Numbered from the stretch's first letter, positions 9,596 to 20,204 are shown. The stretch: DNA of 64,000 nucleotides from Lepidostoma basale (GCA_022606425.2 JAHDVF020000009.1:62001-126000), one strand, 5' to 3'. Numbers and translations are program-made. The notes: generated by a model not told the origin, from the sequence alone.

Positions 9596-9812
9596 AGATA
9601 ATAACTTATCATAATGGACAAGATTGAAGGACGAAGAGGTCCTGGCAGAAGGCAAACGCCATGGCTGCGCAACATAAGAGACTGGACTGGACTGGACTGC
9701 ACTGTAATACGGATTGTGGAGGAGTTATTCCGGATGGTGCAAGATAGAGAAGCTTTTCCAAACGTGATGGTCAACGTAACTTGATATGGCACAATAAGAA
9801 GGTAAGAATTCA
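9596..9812 (+). mobile_element. LINE-C 3' fragment
   Basis: The plus strand encodes MDKIEGRRGPGRRQTPWLRN, an IRDWTG block, and QDREAFPNVMVNV before a stop, parallel to the 3' end of the copy at 8844-9375. It ends TATGGCACAATAAGAAGG. A short GACTG tandem repeat lies at 9681-9700. It is a separate truncated insertion. Confidence 0.7.
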
Positions 9813-9814
9813 TG

Positions 9815-10700
9815 ATACACTTTTAGCAGTTAACTCTGTGGATTTTTATAATAATGAATTTCATAATAAATTAAAAGGCTGTTTTAAGCTTTTGTGTGGA
9901 ACAAATAAATGAGACCATTTATGAAAAATTAAAAAAAGATTGCATTGTACTCGTATATAAGTATGCATATATCGTGACGTAATGAAAATAGAAAAATAAA
10001 ATAATTTTAATTATATATCTAGTTTTATTTATCTATTATATTAATCAAATCTAGTGGAACAAAATGAATTTCACATTATTTACAATGAACTTTAACCAAG
10101 AAATTTCAATTAACAACATAAATGATTTTATATAGGTAAAGGCTAAATGAAAAATTATTGTAGTATACAACATTTCGTTTAAAATTTCTTCAGAATTTCT
10201 AATAAGTATTAAAAAATTCAGAACAAATAAATCTAATGCTATAAAAACATTTTTAATCTCGTAAAAAGTTAAAATAGATAAAGAACTAGAATAGAATAGA
10301 CTTACACGTTAAAATACTCGTAAGTCAGCCGTTAGGCCGTAGTTAAAGTAAAAAATAAGCATTCCAAAACGATTAAACGATGAGAAAAAACTCAATTTAG
10401 TTCAACCTGTTGTGTAAGTCAGTATCTGAAAAACATAATTTTCTGACCAGAAGATACAAACTGAGGAGGCGGTATCTATTAGAATAACAAATGCGATAAA
10501 AATGAGACAGCAGTTTAAAAAAATACTCACAATTCTATTTGAAAAAGGTCTGATAAAATAAAAGAGAAAGGTTCTTCTTTGTATAGGGTATGCCGTAAAT
10601 CTAAACGGATTAAAAAAGTGCAATAATTTTTCATTATTTCATTGTAAGTAACAAAAGTTTTCTTTACAATATAACTTATTTAGATACGTAAAACTTCATA
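9815..10700. other. Unassigned AT-rich DNA
   Basis: No repeat family or coding signal is recognised. A 73-codon minus frame (10402-10623) is hydrophobic but lacks any known motif. Confidence 0.3.
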
Positions 10701-10704
10701 TTAC

Positions 10705-10890
10705 ATAATAAATACAAATGATAACATCTGTTTTCTAGAAGTTTTATTATAATTAATATACATTACATGTTTCGCCTATCTAGAGTATTATCAAATCTGA
10801 TATTAAATAATGACTTAGCCGAATCAAGTCATTCCCATAAATGATAATAAAACTTCTAGAAAACAGACGTTTTCATTAGTATTAATTTAT
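10705..10890. repeat. Inverted-repeat element, family i
   Basis: The left arm ACATCTGTTTTCTAGAAG...TACATGTTTCGCC mirrors the right arm AAAACTTCTAGAAAACAGAC preceded by GTCATTCCCAT. The centre retains TATTATCAAATCTGATATTA, the worn hammerhead-like 5' core. Confidence 0.7.
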
Positions 10891-10894
10891 ACAT

Positions 10895-11765
10895 ATTATA
10901 TTTTATTTCACCTGTTCAACAAAATGAGCGATGTGAAACTAAAGACATATTTTATAATATTATAAATACATTTTTACATATATTGTCATTATTTACATTT
11001 CAAGTCACGATCGAATAAGATACAAATGCATGGTTTCATTTATAATTGAAATTCATTTGTATAAGTTCTTTGCTGCTTAGTTTTTTTTTCATCGTTCGCC
11101 ATTGTCATATATAAAAAATAAACACTTGAATTTATCCGAAGTTAATTTTATAGTATAAAATAATCTTAGAAAAAATTGAGATTTTATGAGTTTACAATAA
11201 AACAAAACTAAATAAATATGTTGTTTAGATGAAACCTAATCACCTTATTTAAAAAAAATGGTTACTTCATAATAAATATTTAATTTTATTTTACCACGGA
11301 GTCAATTAATGTTAACACAATTAACAAAAAATACATATGTTCAACATACGTTATAGACATAATGAAACATTTGAAAATTTATTTAAAAAAAAATGTTTCA
11401 TGCATTTGATCCACCCCTTACGATAAGAGAAACCCAAGAAATTCAATAAAGCGTAATCCGCAAAAACAAAAGATGACAAATGGATTCAAATGTTTTTCTG
11501 TATTGTTCTCATCTAGTCATGTCATATTTGAGACATCACTTTTGAAATTGGAATCGATGGCATCAATCAAAGCGGTTATCTGAATTGTCCGTCATAAAGT
11601 GGACACACGCGATATATGATCGGTATTCAAAGGGAGACCCTGCCGACAATGTAGGGCTACAATAACCCTAAATACGAGTATATATGCTATCTGCTGTATA
11701 ACGTCAAGTGTGAATTCTGCCATTCTGTCAGTCAAAGCAAAATGGTGTTGCATTACCACGTGTCA
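10895..11765. other. Unassigned AT-rich DNA
   Basis: No coding frame or family match is apparent. The sequence at about 11570-11720 is less AT-rich and unique in the window. Confidence 0.3.
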
Positions 11766-11767
11766 TT

Positions 11768-12256
11768 TTAAGATTATTATAAAGTGTTGTGATGATACGA
11801 TATTATTTAAGAAATTTTAAAACAAAAAAAAATGTTTCGGGACACAGAAACCCTACATCAGTGTAAATATTGACAACATCGTTACATATTATACTAAATA
11901 TTTCGACATCTGACAAAACTGACAATATTAATGATTTTTTTTTTCTAAATTATATTTAATTACCTCGCGAGGACACAAGAATCAGAGGGAGACCCGTCAC
12001 ACGATGGTCTGATGACATTCGAAGAATTGCTGGAGATTGGATGCGAAAGGCACAAGACAAGAATGCATGGAGAAGTATGGGGGAGGCTTTTATCCAGCAG
12101 TGGACGACAACGGCTGTTCAAGTAAATAAAATAAGTATATTATATTAATTTAGAACATATGTGACGATTTTTTCAATATTACACTGATGAAGGACTTCTG
12201 TGTCCCGAAATATGTTTGTTTAAATTATAATAAAGCGTTGTGATAGTACAAAGTTT
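11768..12256. repeat. Inverted-repeat element, hammerhead-like family c, with LINE in its loop
   Basis: The left arm (about 11768-11885) and right arm (12160-12256) mirror each other: ATTATAAAGTGTTGTGAT faces ATAATAAAGCGTTGTGAT in inverse order around the core. On the plus strand at 12184 the core reads CTGATGA, A, GGAC-TTCTGT-GTCC, C, GAAA, TATGTT. ACA upstream can pair with TGT downstream as stem I. The loop is occupied by a LINE-E fragment. Confidence 0.75.
11963..12125 (+). mobile_element. LINE-E 3' fragment inside a palindrome loop
   Basis: The plus strand encodes RTRIRGRPVTRWSDDIRRIA, then GDWMRKAQDKNAW and EAFIQQW before losing frame. It matches the tail of LINE-E copies at 41.5 and 46.0 kb (RW.DDI ... 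WMQ ... DR..W ... EEA.IQQW). Only the last 50 or so codons remain. Confidence 0.75.
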
Positions 12257-12259
12257 TTA

Positions 12260-13455
12260 AAAAGATTATTAAATGACGATTCTATTTATGTACAGAAAAT
12301 GAATGGTTAGAATGTATCATATCAAGATAAAGATAAACTTATTAGAGAACTTTTTTACAAGTTAAAGAAGATGCGCATAGTTTTAACAAATTTACTGAGA
12401 AGAACAGAACAAATAAGTTAATTTCGCGTTCAAAGGAAACCGCAACCACAACATTCGCCTAACACACATCACGGGACGGGCGGCCACAGCTGCTGTGACA
12501 AAAGCTCCCTACAATTAAATATTCTAGTCAATTTATAACGAGGTTAACTTAAAAGCTTACAAAATAATAATTTACGAAAGATACTCGGGATCTGTTATGA
12601 AATATATATTGTATTAAATATATATTTAACATTAAGAAAGTTTTTTTATGCAATATTAAAGTTTTAAAACCCACAGAAAAATGTTTGAGAAACTACTGCG
12701 GTGCCTCAAGTTTACTTCTTAGAAAATAGCATAACATAATGCCATAAAAAATTGTGAATAATGAAAATATGTTTGGACGTGTAAAAGACGTATGTGCGGT
12801 ATAACGATGTACGACAGCAACGTATATTTAGTTAAAATACACTAATGTTTGTGTCTTTATTAAGTTGAAGATGGCAGCTCGTTGCCATCTTCAACTTCAG
12901 ATCTTCTGTCGAATGTATACTTTTTTCATTAAATATTTTTTTTTAACATTAGAGGTTTTGGAGATGATCTAGCGATCGTAAGAAAAATAAACTAACCTTT
13001 CTTGAAAAACGGCGGGATTATACTTAAATCCAGTTGCAACTCAATCTAGTTAATAACATCTACTTAAAGTTGCATTGTCTCGGGCGAGGGGAGGCTGAAG
13101 ATCCTGATATATAACTTAATTCCGGCTGCGGAAGCAGGACCTGGGACTCGGAAGTGGTAATAAATAATGGATGGTTGGCGCGGATTTAACCAACTCACCG
13201 GAAACTGTGTCCTACTGCAGCCCTCTACGATCTAGCGTCGTGCAGTCAGGTTATCCAAAATGGATTAGCAATGTTATCGGATATCTGAATAACCGTATTA
13301 AGGATGCTTTATTAATCAGAAAGAATAGCAAAATTGTTCTGACAATGAGCATCGATTGAACAAAAAATTTCCCTTGCCCTTGTGATTTATTCCTTGTTAT
13401 GATAATACCCTGTTGTTGCAATAAAATTGATAGAAAAACTGATAATTATATGATA
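12260..13455. other. Unassigned stretch
   Basis: A small perfect hairpin lies at 12862-12897. The GC-richer part at 13080-13300 has a 62-codon frame (13171-13359) without a recognised motif. No repeat family match is seen. Confidence 0.3.
12862..12897. repeat. Perfect 15-bp hairpin
   Basis: AAGTTGAAGATGGCA and its exact reverse complement are separated by GCTCGT. The flanking TGTCTTTATT is also found beside family d arms, so this may be the core of another inverted-repeat family. Confidence 0.75.
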
Positions 13456-13459
13456 AACT

Positions 13460-13560
13460 GATTAATTGTTTCTTGAACAATGATGTCAAACTCATTTTTA
13501 AATAATTAATACGAATGAAAATGTTTGTTTTGTAGAAGCTTTATTAAAATTTGATAATTC
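13460..13560. repeat. Family i arm, single
   Basis: AATTGTTTCTTGAACAATGA, then TTAATACGAATGAAAATG and TTTGTTTTGTAGAAGC, match the outer half of family i. It is truncated where the next LINE fragment starts. Confidence 0.7.
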
Positions 13561-13958
13561 ATTCATACATCGTTACTGCACGCCCGTCAATTTTTCCGAC
13601 TTGTAGTCACCTGTTAGTATAATATTTGATCAATTTGGTCACGCCATGCTTTCCTTGGTCTTCCACGGCCTTCATTTCCACTCACATAGCTTGTACTCGT
13701 ATACAACATTTTAACCATTTTTCTCACGTCCATTCGTTCCAGATGTCCTAACCATCTTAGGGATCCTTTTTTAATTTTACTTTGGATGCATTTATCTGCC
13801 TTACATTTTTTCCTTATTTCGTCGTTCATTATTCTATCATATATCGTATTCCGGCACATTCTTCCCACGGCATTTATCCTGCTTTCATCCTCCTTTTTCT
13901 ATCTACAAGTTTCACTTCCATACATAAGGGTTGGCACTAGAACTCCATTACGTACATA
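13561..13958 (-). mobile_element. RTE-like LINE C-terminal fragment
   Basis: On the minus strand the coding region runs from VLVPTLMYGSET through DESRINAV, GRMCRN, YDRI, GSLRWLGHLERM, GRGRPRKAW and DQIDQILY. A TAG interrupts it shortly after YGSET. The final CMNVEEARE...GETA block and tail are missing, so both ends are truncated. It belongs to the subfamily with KKCKAD and TSxSxVSG, like copies at 27.4 and 33.1 kb. Confidence 0.75.
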
Positions 13959-13959
13959 C

Positions 13960-14535
13960 ATCTTTGCTTCAGTGGATATATTTATATTTGCAGTAATGAC
14001 TTTGAGAGAGTAATTAAAACATTACATGAGTAAAATATCCATAGTTAAATTTAATTTCGTGCACATTTTCTAATAAACATAATGAGAATATCATTCCTCG
14101 GGAGGGTCAACCATTAATATTGAAGCTCAAAAATTGGTTTACATCTCTAGCGGATTGTATCGGTAATACATAAACGGGAATTAATCGGACTTCGATATAA
14201 GCCTTAAAATCCCAAAGCATTGTTTTCTTGGACGGGGTGCGTGGTATGTACGCAGGGAGGAGTAGAAAAAAAACTCGTAACAAAAATTTCGCAAAGCATA
14301 ACTTTGTTGAACAATAAAATACAATTCGTTCGCTTGCCGTCTCCCTGGGGTGCAGTATTAATATATCGGGTATAGTCGATGGATGAAACGAAATGAGGGA
14401 AATTGAAAAAGAAAACGTTAACATAAAAATGGTCCCGAACGAAAAGTGGGCAAAAGCAGAAAAATGAAACTACAACACTGCTTTTTTGACACAACTCTCT
14501 AGATTCCTCTTCTTCCGAATTCTAACATGGCCGAC
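13960..14535. other. Unassigned stretch
   Basis: Two overlapping minus-strand open frames (14107-14424 and 14204-14494) are not recognised and do not resemble known domains. The DNA is moderately AT-rich and not repeated in the window. Confidence 0.3.
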
Positions 14536-14539
14536 GTGC

Positions 14540-14712
14540 ATTGGTTTGATAATATGGAACGCATATGGATTAAGAAAGAAGAAGTATACGTTAACGATGC
14601 GAATGGATTACGGAGTCGAGGGAGACTGAGGAAAACGTGGCACGATCAAATCAATCAAATATTTAATGTCGGCCACGTAAGGAGTCGAATAAATCGACGT
14701 GCGTGAAAGGAC
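14540..14712 (+). mobile_element. RTE-like LINE internal fragment
   Basis: The plus strand encodes WFDNMERIWI, then VYVNDANG, RSRGRLRKTWHDQINQI and NVGHVRSRINRRA before a stop. Both the N-terminal part and the GETA end with its tail are missing. Confidence 0.7.
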
Positions 14713-14744
14713 CTCCATCCTGAGTTATAATTAAAAACTTAGTT

Positions 14745-14855
14745 ATACGGTATATGATTGAAGATTGACCTGATGATTGAAGTCATCTCCGAAATATGTT
14801 GTGATTGAAATTTTTATTCTATAAAAATATGTAATAAAGAAAAGTGGAATAAAAA
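14745..14855 (+). repeat. Hammerhead-like family g, single arm
   Basis: At 14770 the plus strand reads CTGATGA, then TTGAAGTCATCTCC, GAAA and TATGTT. Core order is hammerhead-like, but stem II is weak (about two pairs) and no mirrored second arm is present. The flank resembles the outer part of other families. Confidence 0.45.
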
Positions 14856-14994
14856 CAGCTATAATAATTTGCACACATTTTCACAGTGTAAACAACTTAA
14901 CCATTAATAAAATGTTCAGTTTTTATATACGAAAAATACGATTATTATACGAGTATGTTTTAAAAACCCGATTGGTTTTTTGGTTTTGTGTTCA

Positions 14995-15262
14995 TTTTTT
15001 TAATTATTATAAACTCTTAAATTATAAAACTCTGTTTTTAAGTATCACAATTTTATTTTTATTTTTCACGAAAGTTACAATAATATACGCAGGGTTAAAA
15101 TAATATATCGACTGTTAAATTTGATATATTATTGTTAAAATTAAGTTGTCGCGAAAAATAAAATAATAAAATGTAAAAATTGTGATAAATAAACAGAGTT
15201 TTATAATTTAACAGTTTATAATGTTGAAGTAGCATATCGTTATGTTATATATAATTAATAAA
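14995..15262. repeat. Inverted-repeat element, family b (diverged)
   Basis: Arms TAAATTATAAAACTCTGTTT and its inverse at 15190-15220 enclose a centre with TTGTCGCGAAAAATAAAATA. Part of the hammerhead-like core is deleted, and an inner AT hairpin (AATAATATATCGAC against its mirror) is present. Confidence 0.6.
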
Positions 15263-15264
15263 AA

Positions 15265-15810
15265 AACCAATGTAACAAATAAAACAATTGCGTTTTTTAA
15301 TACATACTCGTATAATAATAAAGTTTTGTCAAATTTAAATCAAAACCATCAAAACGATTTTGAGGCATGAACCGATAACTTTTATTCGCCGGATACAGCA
15401 CGCAAGGACGGACTATAAGCCGGCAGGAATTTCATTTGATTTAAAGACCGGAATTCTATTAAACAACGTTGTGTAATTGAATCCGACCGGTATTTCACCC
15501 GCTGGCTGTGGGAAAACATTCCCTCATAACCGGCCAAATGAAGACGAAGGATTCGTGCGATTATTTGCAGTGCACCGTGTTACCAACGTCCGCGCGAGAA
15601 ACGACCGTGCTACGTGCAGGGGAGCGAGATAAATCTTCCAAATGATAAAGAGGCACATTTTTCTACACCTGCATGCCATGAACTCATGCGGAAACGATAG
15701 AACATGTAGACAGAGTGATTTAACATTTGCATTGATGTAGATTTCTGAAAATGAATAGTCTACCTTAATATAAGAGAAGAAGCGAAACATGTTATTCCCA
15801 TTATAATAAA
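15265..15810. other. Unassigned stretch, GC-richer core 15390-15690
   Basis: An 88-codon minus frame (15524-15790) has no recognised motif. The core is unique in this window and could be host sequence. Confidence 0.3.
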
Positions 15811-15814
15811 ACTT

Positions 15815-15935
15815 ATTAATTGTTTAATTTATAATAGTAAACACGATGGTTTAGTGGTTTTACTTGGATTGTTTAGTGGTTCTATCCAAGTAAAACCACT
15901 AAACAATCGTGTTTATTATTATAAATTAATAATAA
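15815..15935. repeat. Inverted-repeat element, family 8
   Basis: Arms TTATAATAGTAAACACGATG...GTTTTACTTGGA and the mirrored TCCAAGTAAAACCACTAAAC...ATTATAAATTAA form a 45-bp-arm palindrome. No hammerhead-like core is present. One arm recurs at 51.54 kb. Confidence 0.75.
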
Positions 15936-16127
15936 CATATCATATCATAAATAGTGTTTAACCCATGTCATAAATAGTGTAAAAAAGAACACATGTTATA
16001 AACAGTGTCAGGCAAATAACTGAATTAGTGGGGTATTAGTAATGAGAGTCCTCTCACGATACTCCCATATTAAATCGTATAAAAAAAAGAGTTTTACAAA
16101 ACACCTCAACCATCAATAATTATATTA

Positions 16128-16262
16128 ATTGTTTCTTGAATAATCATGTAAAGTCCATATTAAATAATAATTACAAATGATTACTTCTAGAAAACAGACG
16201 CTTTCTTTCGTATTCATTATTAAATGGATTTTACATCATTGTTCAAGAAACAATAAATAAGA
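16128..16262. repeat. Inverted-repeat element, family i with deleted centre
   Basis: The outer arms (16132-16175 and 16213-16255) contain ATTGTTTCTTGAATAATCAT and its mirror, but only one copy of the CTTCTAGAAAACAGACG block lies between. The hammerhead-like core is gone, leaving a short palindrome. Confidence 0.7.
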
Positions 16263-16289
16263 AAATTATTTGGTTCTTAAACAATGATT

Positions 16290-16440
16290 CATCCTAACAA
16301 AACTCAATTTAAAATATTGAAAATGAATGAGGAACTCTGTTTCTAGACGTTTTATTATATATTATATATTATTTTATGGGGAAAAGACATTTCGATAGGC
16401 ATTATTGGCGAAACATGTCATTGCTTAAAATAAAATAAAT
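16290..16440 (+). repeat. Family i arm with hammerhead-like 3' part
   Basis: CTCTGTTTCTAGACGTTTTA leads into GACATTTCGATAGGCATTAT and then GGCGAAACATGTCATT. The 3' half of the core (GGC-GAAAC-AT-GTC) is intact while the 5' half is worn. Confidence 0.6.
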
Positions 16441-16445
16441 TGATT

Positions 16446-16722
16446 TTACTGAAATCTCTTGATGGAAGTTCATTTTAAATAATAATTAAATAAAACGATG
16501 TTTTTTAACTACTTCCACTTTTGTCTTTATTTAGACAGCGACCGGTTTCGCCAGGCTCGCTGGCATCGACAGACTGGGGGGACAGACTGGGCTGCTGGCA
16601 TCGACAGACTGACCGGTCTGTCGATGCCAGCGAGCCTGGCGAAACCGGTCGCTGTCTAAATAAAGACAAAAGTGGAAGTAGTTAAAAAACATCGTTTTAT
16701 TTAATTATTATTTAAAATAAAT
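16446..16722. repeat. Near-perfect long palindrome, hammerhead-like family d
   Basis: The arms 16472-16574 and 16616-16718 are 103-bp exact inverted copies as far as I can check, around a 41-nt loop. The loop repeats CTGGCATCGACAGACTG from the left arm (16560-16576 and 16594-16610). Outward on each arm the core reads CTGTCGA, T, GCCAG-CGAGC-CTGGC, GAAA, CCG, GTC (plus-strand copy 16618-16650). The unusual A-to-U at the fourth core base also occurs in the copy at 55.4 kb. No coding region is present. The lack of arm divergence implies a recent origin or gene conversion. Confidence 0.9.
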
Positions 16723-16790
16723 TGTCTAGAAAACAGGACATTTAATATGGAGTCTTAAATTACTGTTCAAGGAACAATAAAAAAAACTAA
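16723..16790 (+). repeat. Family i arm fragment
   Basis: TTGTCTAGAAAACAGGACAT, then ATATGGAGTCTTAAATTACTGTTCAAGG and AACAATAAA, match the outer part of family i directly abutting the family d palindrome. Confidence 0.65.
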
Positions 16791-16794
16791 TAAT

Positions 16795-17415
16795 AATAAT
16801 CATAGTTTAAGGAATTACTTTTAACCTTTCTATTTCAAGATATGTAAATTACTTCGTTTTCATTCCTATTAATAATTAAAGTCGGAGGTAAAAAATGGAT
16901 GAAGTTGAGAAAAATTTGGAGTAAAAATTAGAAAACTAGAAATAAATTGTGAGAAGTCGCTTAGTGTCAAAATACCGAAAGAATAAGTAAAGTTTGTAAG
17001 GCAGATTAAAGTGTACAATAAAATTAAAAACAAGATCAGGAACTTAGACATAAGTTAGTTAGTTAGATGGCATTATAGCCGTTACAACCCATCACAAATA
17101 TGGTAGTAGAAGTGTAACAAATAATGGTACATACTCGTAACGTTATTTCATGTGAACTGGCTTGACTTTTAGACCCGGTTTCCCGATATAGCAGGGCCGC
17201 AGACTCACAGAAATAGATAAGCAGAACGCTAACAAAGTTAAATCACAGATAGACAATCGTACAATCGTGCAATACTAAACGGACAATATTTCACTAAAGA
17301 CGCGTTGAAAACATTTGAACTTGATAGATAAAATTCGATTTTTTTTAAAGTGTAACATTAAGACATTAAAAATTATGTATTTCATAAGTGCCCGGTTTCA
17401 GAGAAAAGTTTTGAT
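16795..17415. other. Unassigned stretch
   Basis: A TTAGTTAGTTAG word at 17051-17064 resembles an RTE-like tail without its LINE. Nothing else is recognised. Confidence 0.3.
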
Positions 17416-17418
17416 AAC

Positions 17419-17527
17419 CGAGGTGTACGAATATGGAGGAGGTTAGAGAGGTGTGTCGGGATAAAGTAGTGTAGCGGTCATTTCCTTCTACCTATTCTTT
17501 CGGGGAAACGGCGTGACGGTTTGTTAT
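17419..17527 (+). mobile_element. RTE-like LINE extreme 3' end
   Basis: The plus strand encodes a worn N-MEEVREVCRDKVV block, then LPIxxGETA-like residues, ending GGCGTGACGGTTTGTTATG. The frame has a TAG in place of W. Only about 100 bp of the LINE remain. Confidence 0.65.
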
Positions 17528-17595
17528 GTTTTGAAAAAAATAAAAAAGATGCATAAATACAAAAGTTAATAATTGATATGGAATGAACTTATCAG

Positions 17596-17755
17596 ATGGT
17601 GGTCTAGGGGATGGAACGCTTGGCTTCTGATCCAAGGGACTTGGGTTCGAGCATTGACACAACCAGATTCCTTCTTCATAATAATGAGCTTTTTTGCTCA
17701 TATTGAAGATAGTAAAATAAATTCTTATATCATTGATTAAAATCTTCGGTGTCAG
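17596..17755 (+). mobile_element. SINE-B (tRNA-derived)
   Basis: The head TGGTGGTCTAGGGGATGGAA has an A-box shape, CTTGGCTTCTGATCCAAGG makes an anticodon-arm-like hairpin, and GGGTTCGAGC is a B box. It is followed by the family body (CCTTCTTCATAATAATGAGC, TATTGAAGATAGTAAAATAA). Related copies lie at 23.2, 44.7, 47.8, 49.3 and 60.5 kb. Confidence 0.85.
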
Positions 17756-17904
17756 TCGTTTAGAAAAAATAAAATCAATAGTTGATCAATTAAATAAATC
17801 TATTAACTATATATTTTTAATACACTGTTAATATCACCTTATTAACCAACCGATCATCCACTTTGATAATAAGGTAAGGAAAAAAATCAGTGTTGAATAA
17901 TTTT

Positions 17905-18065
17905 TTTAATTGATTAATGTGTTTGCACTATTCATTTACATGTTTCGGGCCACAGAGATCCTTCCTCAGTGTAGAAATTTTAACTTTAAAATTTCTACAC
18001 TGAGACTGTGTCCTGAAACATCTAAGTGAAAAGTGCAAAAATTTGTTGTGCAAATACAATATTTT
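17905..18065. repeat. Inverted-repeat element, hammerhead-like family c
   Basis: The arms meet at 17990-17996 (AAATTTCTACACTGAG mirrored). The minus strand at 17943-17972 reads CTGAGGA, A, GGATCTCTGTGGCC, C, GAAAC, ATGT. The right arm lost about ten bases inside the core (ACTGAGACTGTGTCCTGAAA), so only one side could fold. Confidence 0.7.
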
Positions 18066-18069
18066 TATA

Positions 18070-18690
18070 AAAAATATCAAATGTGAGACCAAAACACAAA
18101 GTGATGGCGAATATAGAAGACAAACTGATGGTACCCCTAACTTCTACTGGGGGGTCATAAAGTAAATACTAAAAAACGTGTTATACAACGTAAAGAATTA
18201 AAAATGAACGAATTACATTGAATTGCGGGGATTTAAATTTATCCAGAATAATATTTCAAATTTTAAAACCAGTCGAATCCAGAAAGCGAGTATAAAACCG
18301 TGTACTAAAATAAAAGTCATAACAATTCTGCAAATAACCGAAAACGTACACCGCAAAGCTCTCGCGATGTATAAAGCTTAAGCAAGCTTTTCCAGGTCGA
18401 GCGCATATAACGTATGTACGAGTACAGACACGCGTTGATTTCCAACGTATTTCCGCCGGAAAACGTGAATTCATCCCACGTGAACGTTATTTAAGGATAC
18501 AACGTCGAGACCACATTTTTAGCGTGGCTTCCATCCCCATGAAGATATCTCTATGCGATTTGTAAAAGGAAGTATTTCAATTAAACTGTGATGGGTATAT
18601 ACGAGATCCGTTGATGTCTAAGATATAATGAATTTGTTTCTGTACACACAAAGAGTTCGATAATAAAAGTTGAACTTAGAAGTTATATTA
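18070..18690. other. Unassigned stretch
   Basis: A GC-richer part at 18290-18560 contains a 72-codon minus frame (18256-18474) with no recognised motif. It may be unique host sequence. Confidence 0.3.
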
Positions 18691-18693
18691 ACG

Positions 18694-19009
18694 ATTTATT
18701 GGTGTACAACAACAACAACAACAAACCATCACGCCGTTTCCCCGCAGGGGTAGGCAGAGAGAATGGACCGCCACACTACTCTATCCTGGCACACCTCTCT
18801 AGGTTCCTCCACATTCATACATCGAGTCATACACGCACGTCGATTCTTCCGGCTTCTGACATGACCAACTTTTAATATTTGATTAATTTGGTCATGCCAT
18901 GTTTTCCTCGGTCTACCTCGACTCCTTACTCCATTTACATTGTTAACGTATACTTTTTTAACCATTCTCTCCTCACCCATGCGCTCATTTGTAACCATTT
19001 ATTGGTGTA
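18694..19009 (-). mobile_element. RTE-like LINE 3' end, TTG-tail subfamily, with target duplications
   Basis: The element is 18707-18996, flanked by the perfect 13-bp repeat ATTTATTGGTGTA (18694-18706 and 18997-19009). The minus strand is open over 89 codons: VNNVNGVRSRGRPRKTW, HDQINQI, GHVRSRKNRRACMTRCMN, VEEPREVCQDRVVW, SILSAYPCGETA. The tail is (TTG)n (CAACAACAAC on the plus strand) instead of TTAG. It is one of the youngest LINE insertions here. Confidence 0.85.
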
Positions 19010-19198
19010 AAAACATTATTATTAATGGAGAATAATTCTGACTAGAGTGTCTGGTCGAGAGATGTCTCTTTCAAATAATCTCTCCAGACAATTCCTAAAA
19101 ACAAATAATCTGCACAAAATATTTAATTGAACAATATATTAATATTTGAACTATTTCCTTAGTACTCGTACCGTAAGAATATTTATAACGAACTAAAC

Positions 19199-19392
19199 AT
19201 CACGCCGTTTCCCCGGAGGGGTAGGCAGAGAGGATGGATCGCCACATTGTTCCATCCTGGCATAATTCTCGCGCCTCTTCTACATTCACACGTCGTGCGT
19301 CGATCGATTGATTCTACATCGAACATGGATGCCTTTCAGTGATTGATTAATTTGGTCATGTCCATGTCTTCCTGGGCCATCCTTGTTGTGTA
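19199..19392 (-). mobile_element. RTE-like LINE 3' end, decayed
   Basis: Starting at CATCACGCCGTTTCCCCGGA, the minus strand covers GETA, SAYP, the EEARE block, and DQINQ, but small indels break the frame (for example around 19300-19330). Its 5' truncation lies near 19392. Confidence 0.7.
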
Positions 19393-19394
19393 AT

Positions 19395-19915
19395 TACACC
19401 TTGTTGGTTCGCATAATAATAAGTGTTATTTTATTTAATTTATATTTTAATTATGATTGATATCTAGTGGTTTCGAGATGTTCAGCATATGCCCCATTCG
19501 TTCGAGAAAGATTTTGTTTAAATACTCGCCAAAAATATGTTCTAAAAATATTTTTTTTAAACCAGTAGAAAATACTGGTTTTGATAAACGTTTTATAGCA
19601 GATCTTTAATGTTTGTATTCCACCAAAATTCGGAATTTTTTTATCACGATATAACACCCCTGGGCTACATAAAAGTGAATATTCGAACATATGTACTGAA
19701 GGGCCAGATATTTATGTAAATCTTTTTCAGATAGCAGTTTATGTACACTATCAACATTTATATGTTTCACTTCGGCTATACGTATCTAATATACATATAC
19801 TGTAATAAAATACAATATATATTCTATACTATGTTTACGTTCATCAATTAAAATATGTAAATTGTATTAAAAACTTAATTCATACCCAAATGATTAGGCA
19901 GTATACCCAAATGAT
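19395..19915. other. Unassigned AT-rich DNA
   Basis: A 79-codon minus frame (19451-19690) includes IPNFGGIQTLKICYKTF but matches no family I know. No repeat match was found in the window. Confidence 0.3.
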
Positions 19916-19917
19916 TA

Positions 19918-20195
19918 ACAGGCAAGACACTGAGAGATCGCGCGAGGAACACCAGAATTAGAGAGAGATGTGTGGTTGAAGATATAATATTATAAGATGT
20001 GCGGTCATGTTCAAAGAATGGACACCACCAGACTCCCCTATATTACATTGCATAATCAGCCTCAAGGGACTCGTCCTCGTGGAAGACCTCCAAAAAGATG
20101 GAAGGACAGCTGGGAGTCTACCTTACAGGAAGAGCAACACTCTGGAGAATAGACCACATAAGTCTACAACAAGGGAGAAGAAGAAGAAGAATAAA
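19918..20195 (+). mobile_element. LINE-D 3' fragment with (GAA)n tail
   Basis: The plus strand encodes TLRDRARNTRIRERCVVED and then, after a frameshift near 19995, GHVQRMDTTRLPYITLHNQP, RGRPPKRWKDSWES. The first block parallels TLRDRIPNEEIRKSCKIED of the copy at 26.3 kb. It ends AGAAGAAGAAGAAGAATAAA. The frame is broken and most of the ORF is absent. Confidence 0.75.
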
Positions 20196-20204
20196 AATCT
20201 TTAT

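Noticed and set aside
16472..16718. pre-microRNA-type hairpin
   Set aside because: The 103-bp perfect arms are longer than typical pre-miRNA and belong to a repeat family with a second copy at 55.3 kb. Small-RNA production is possible but cannot be inferred from sequence alone.
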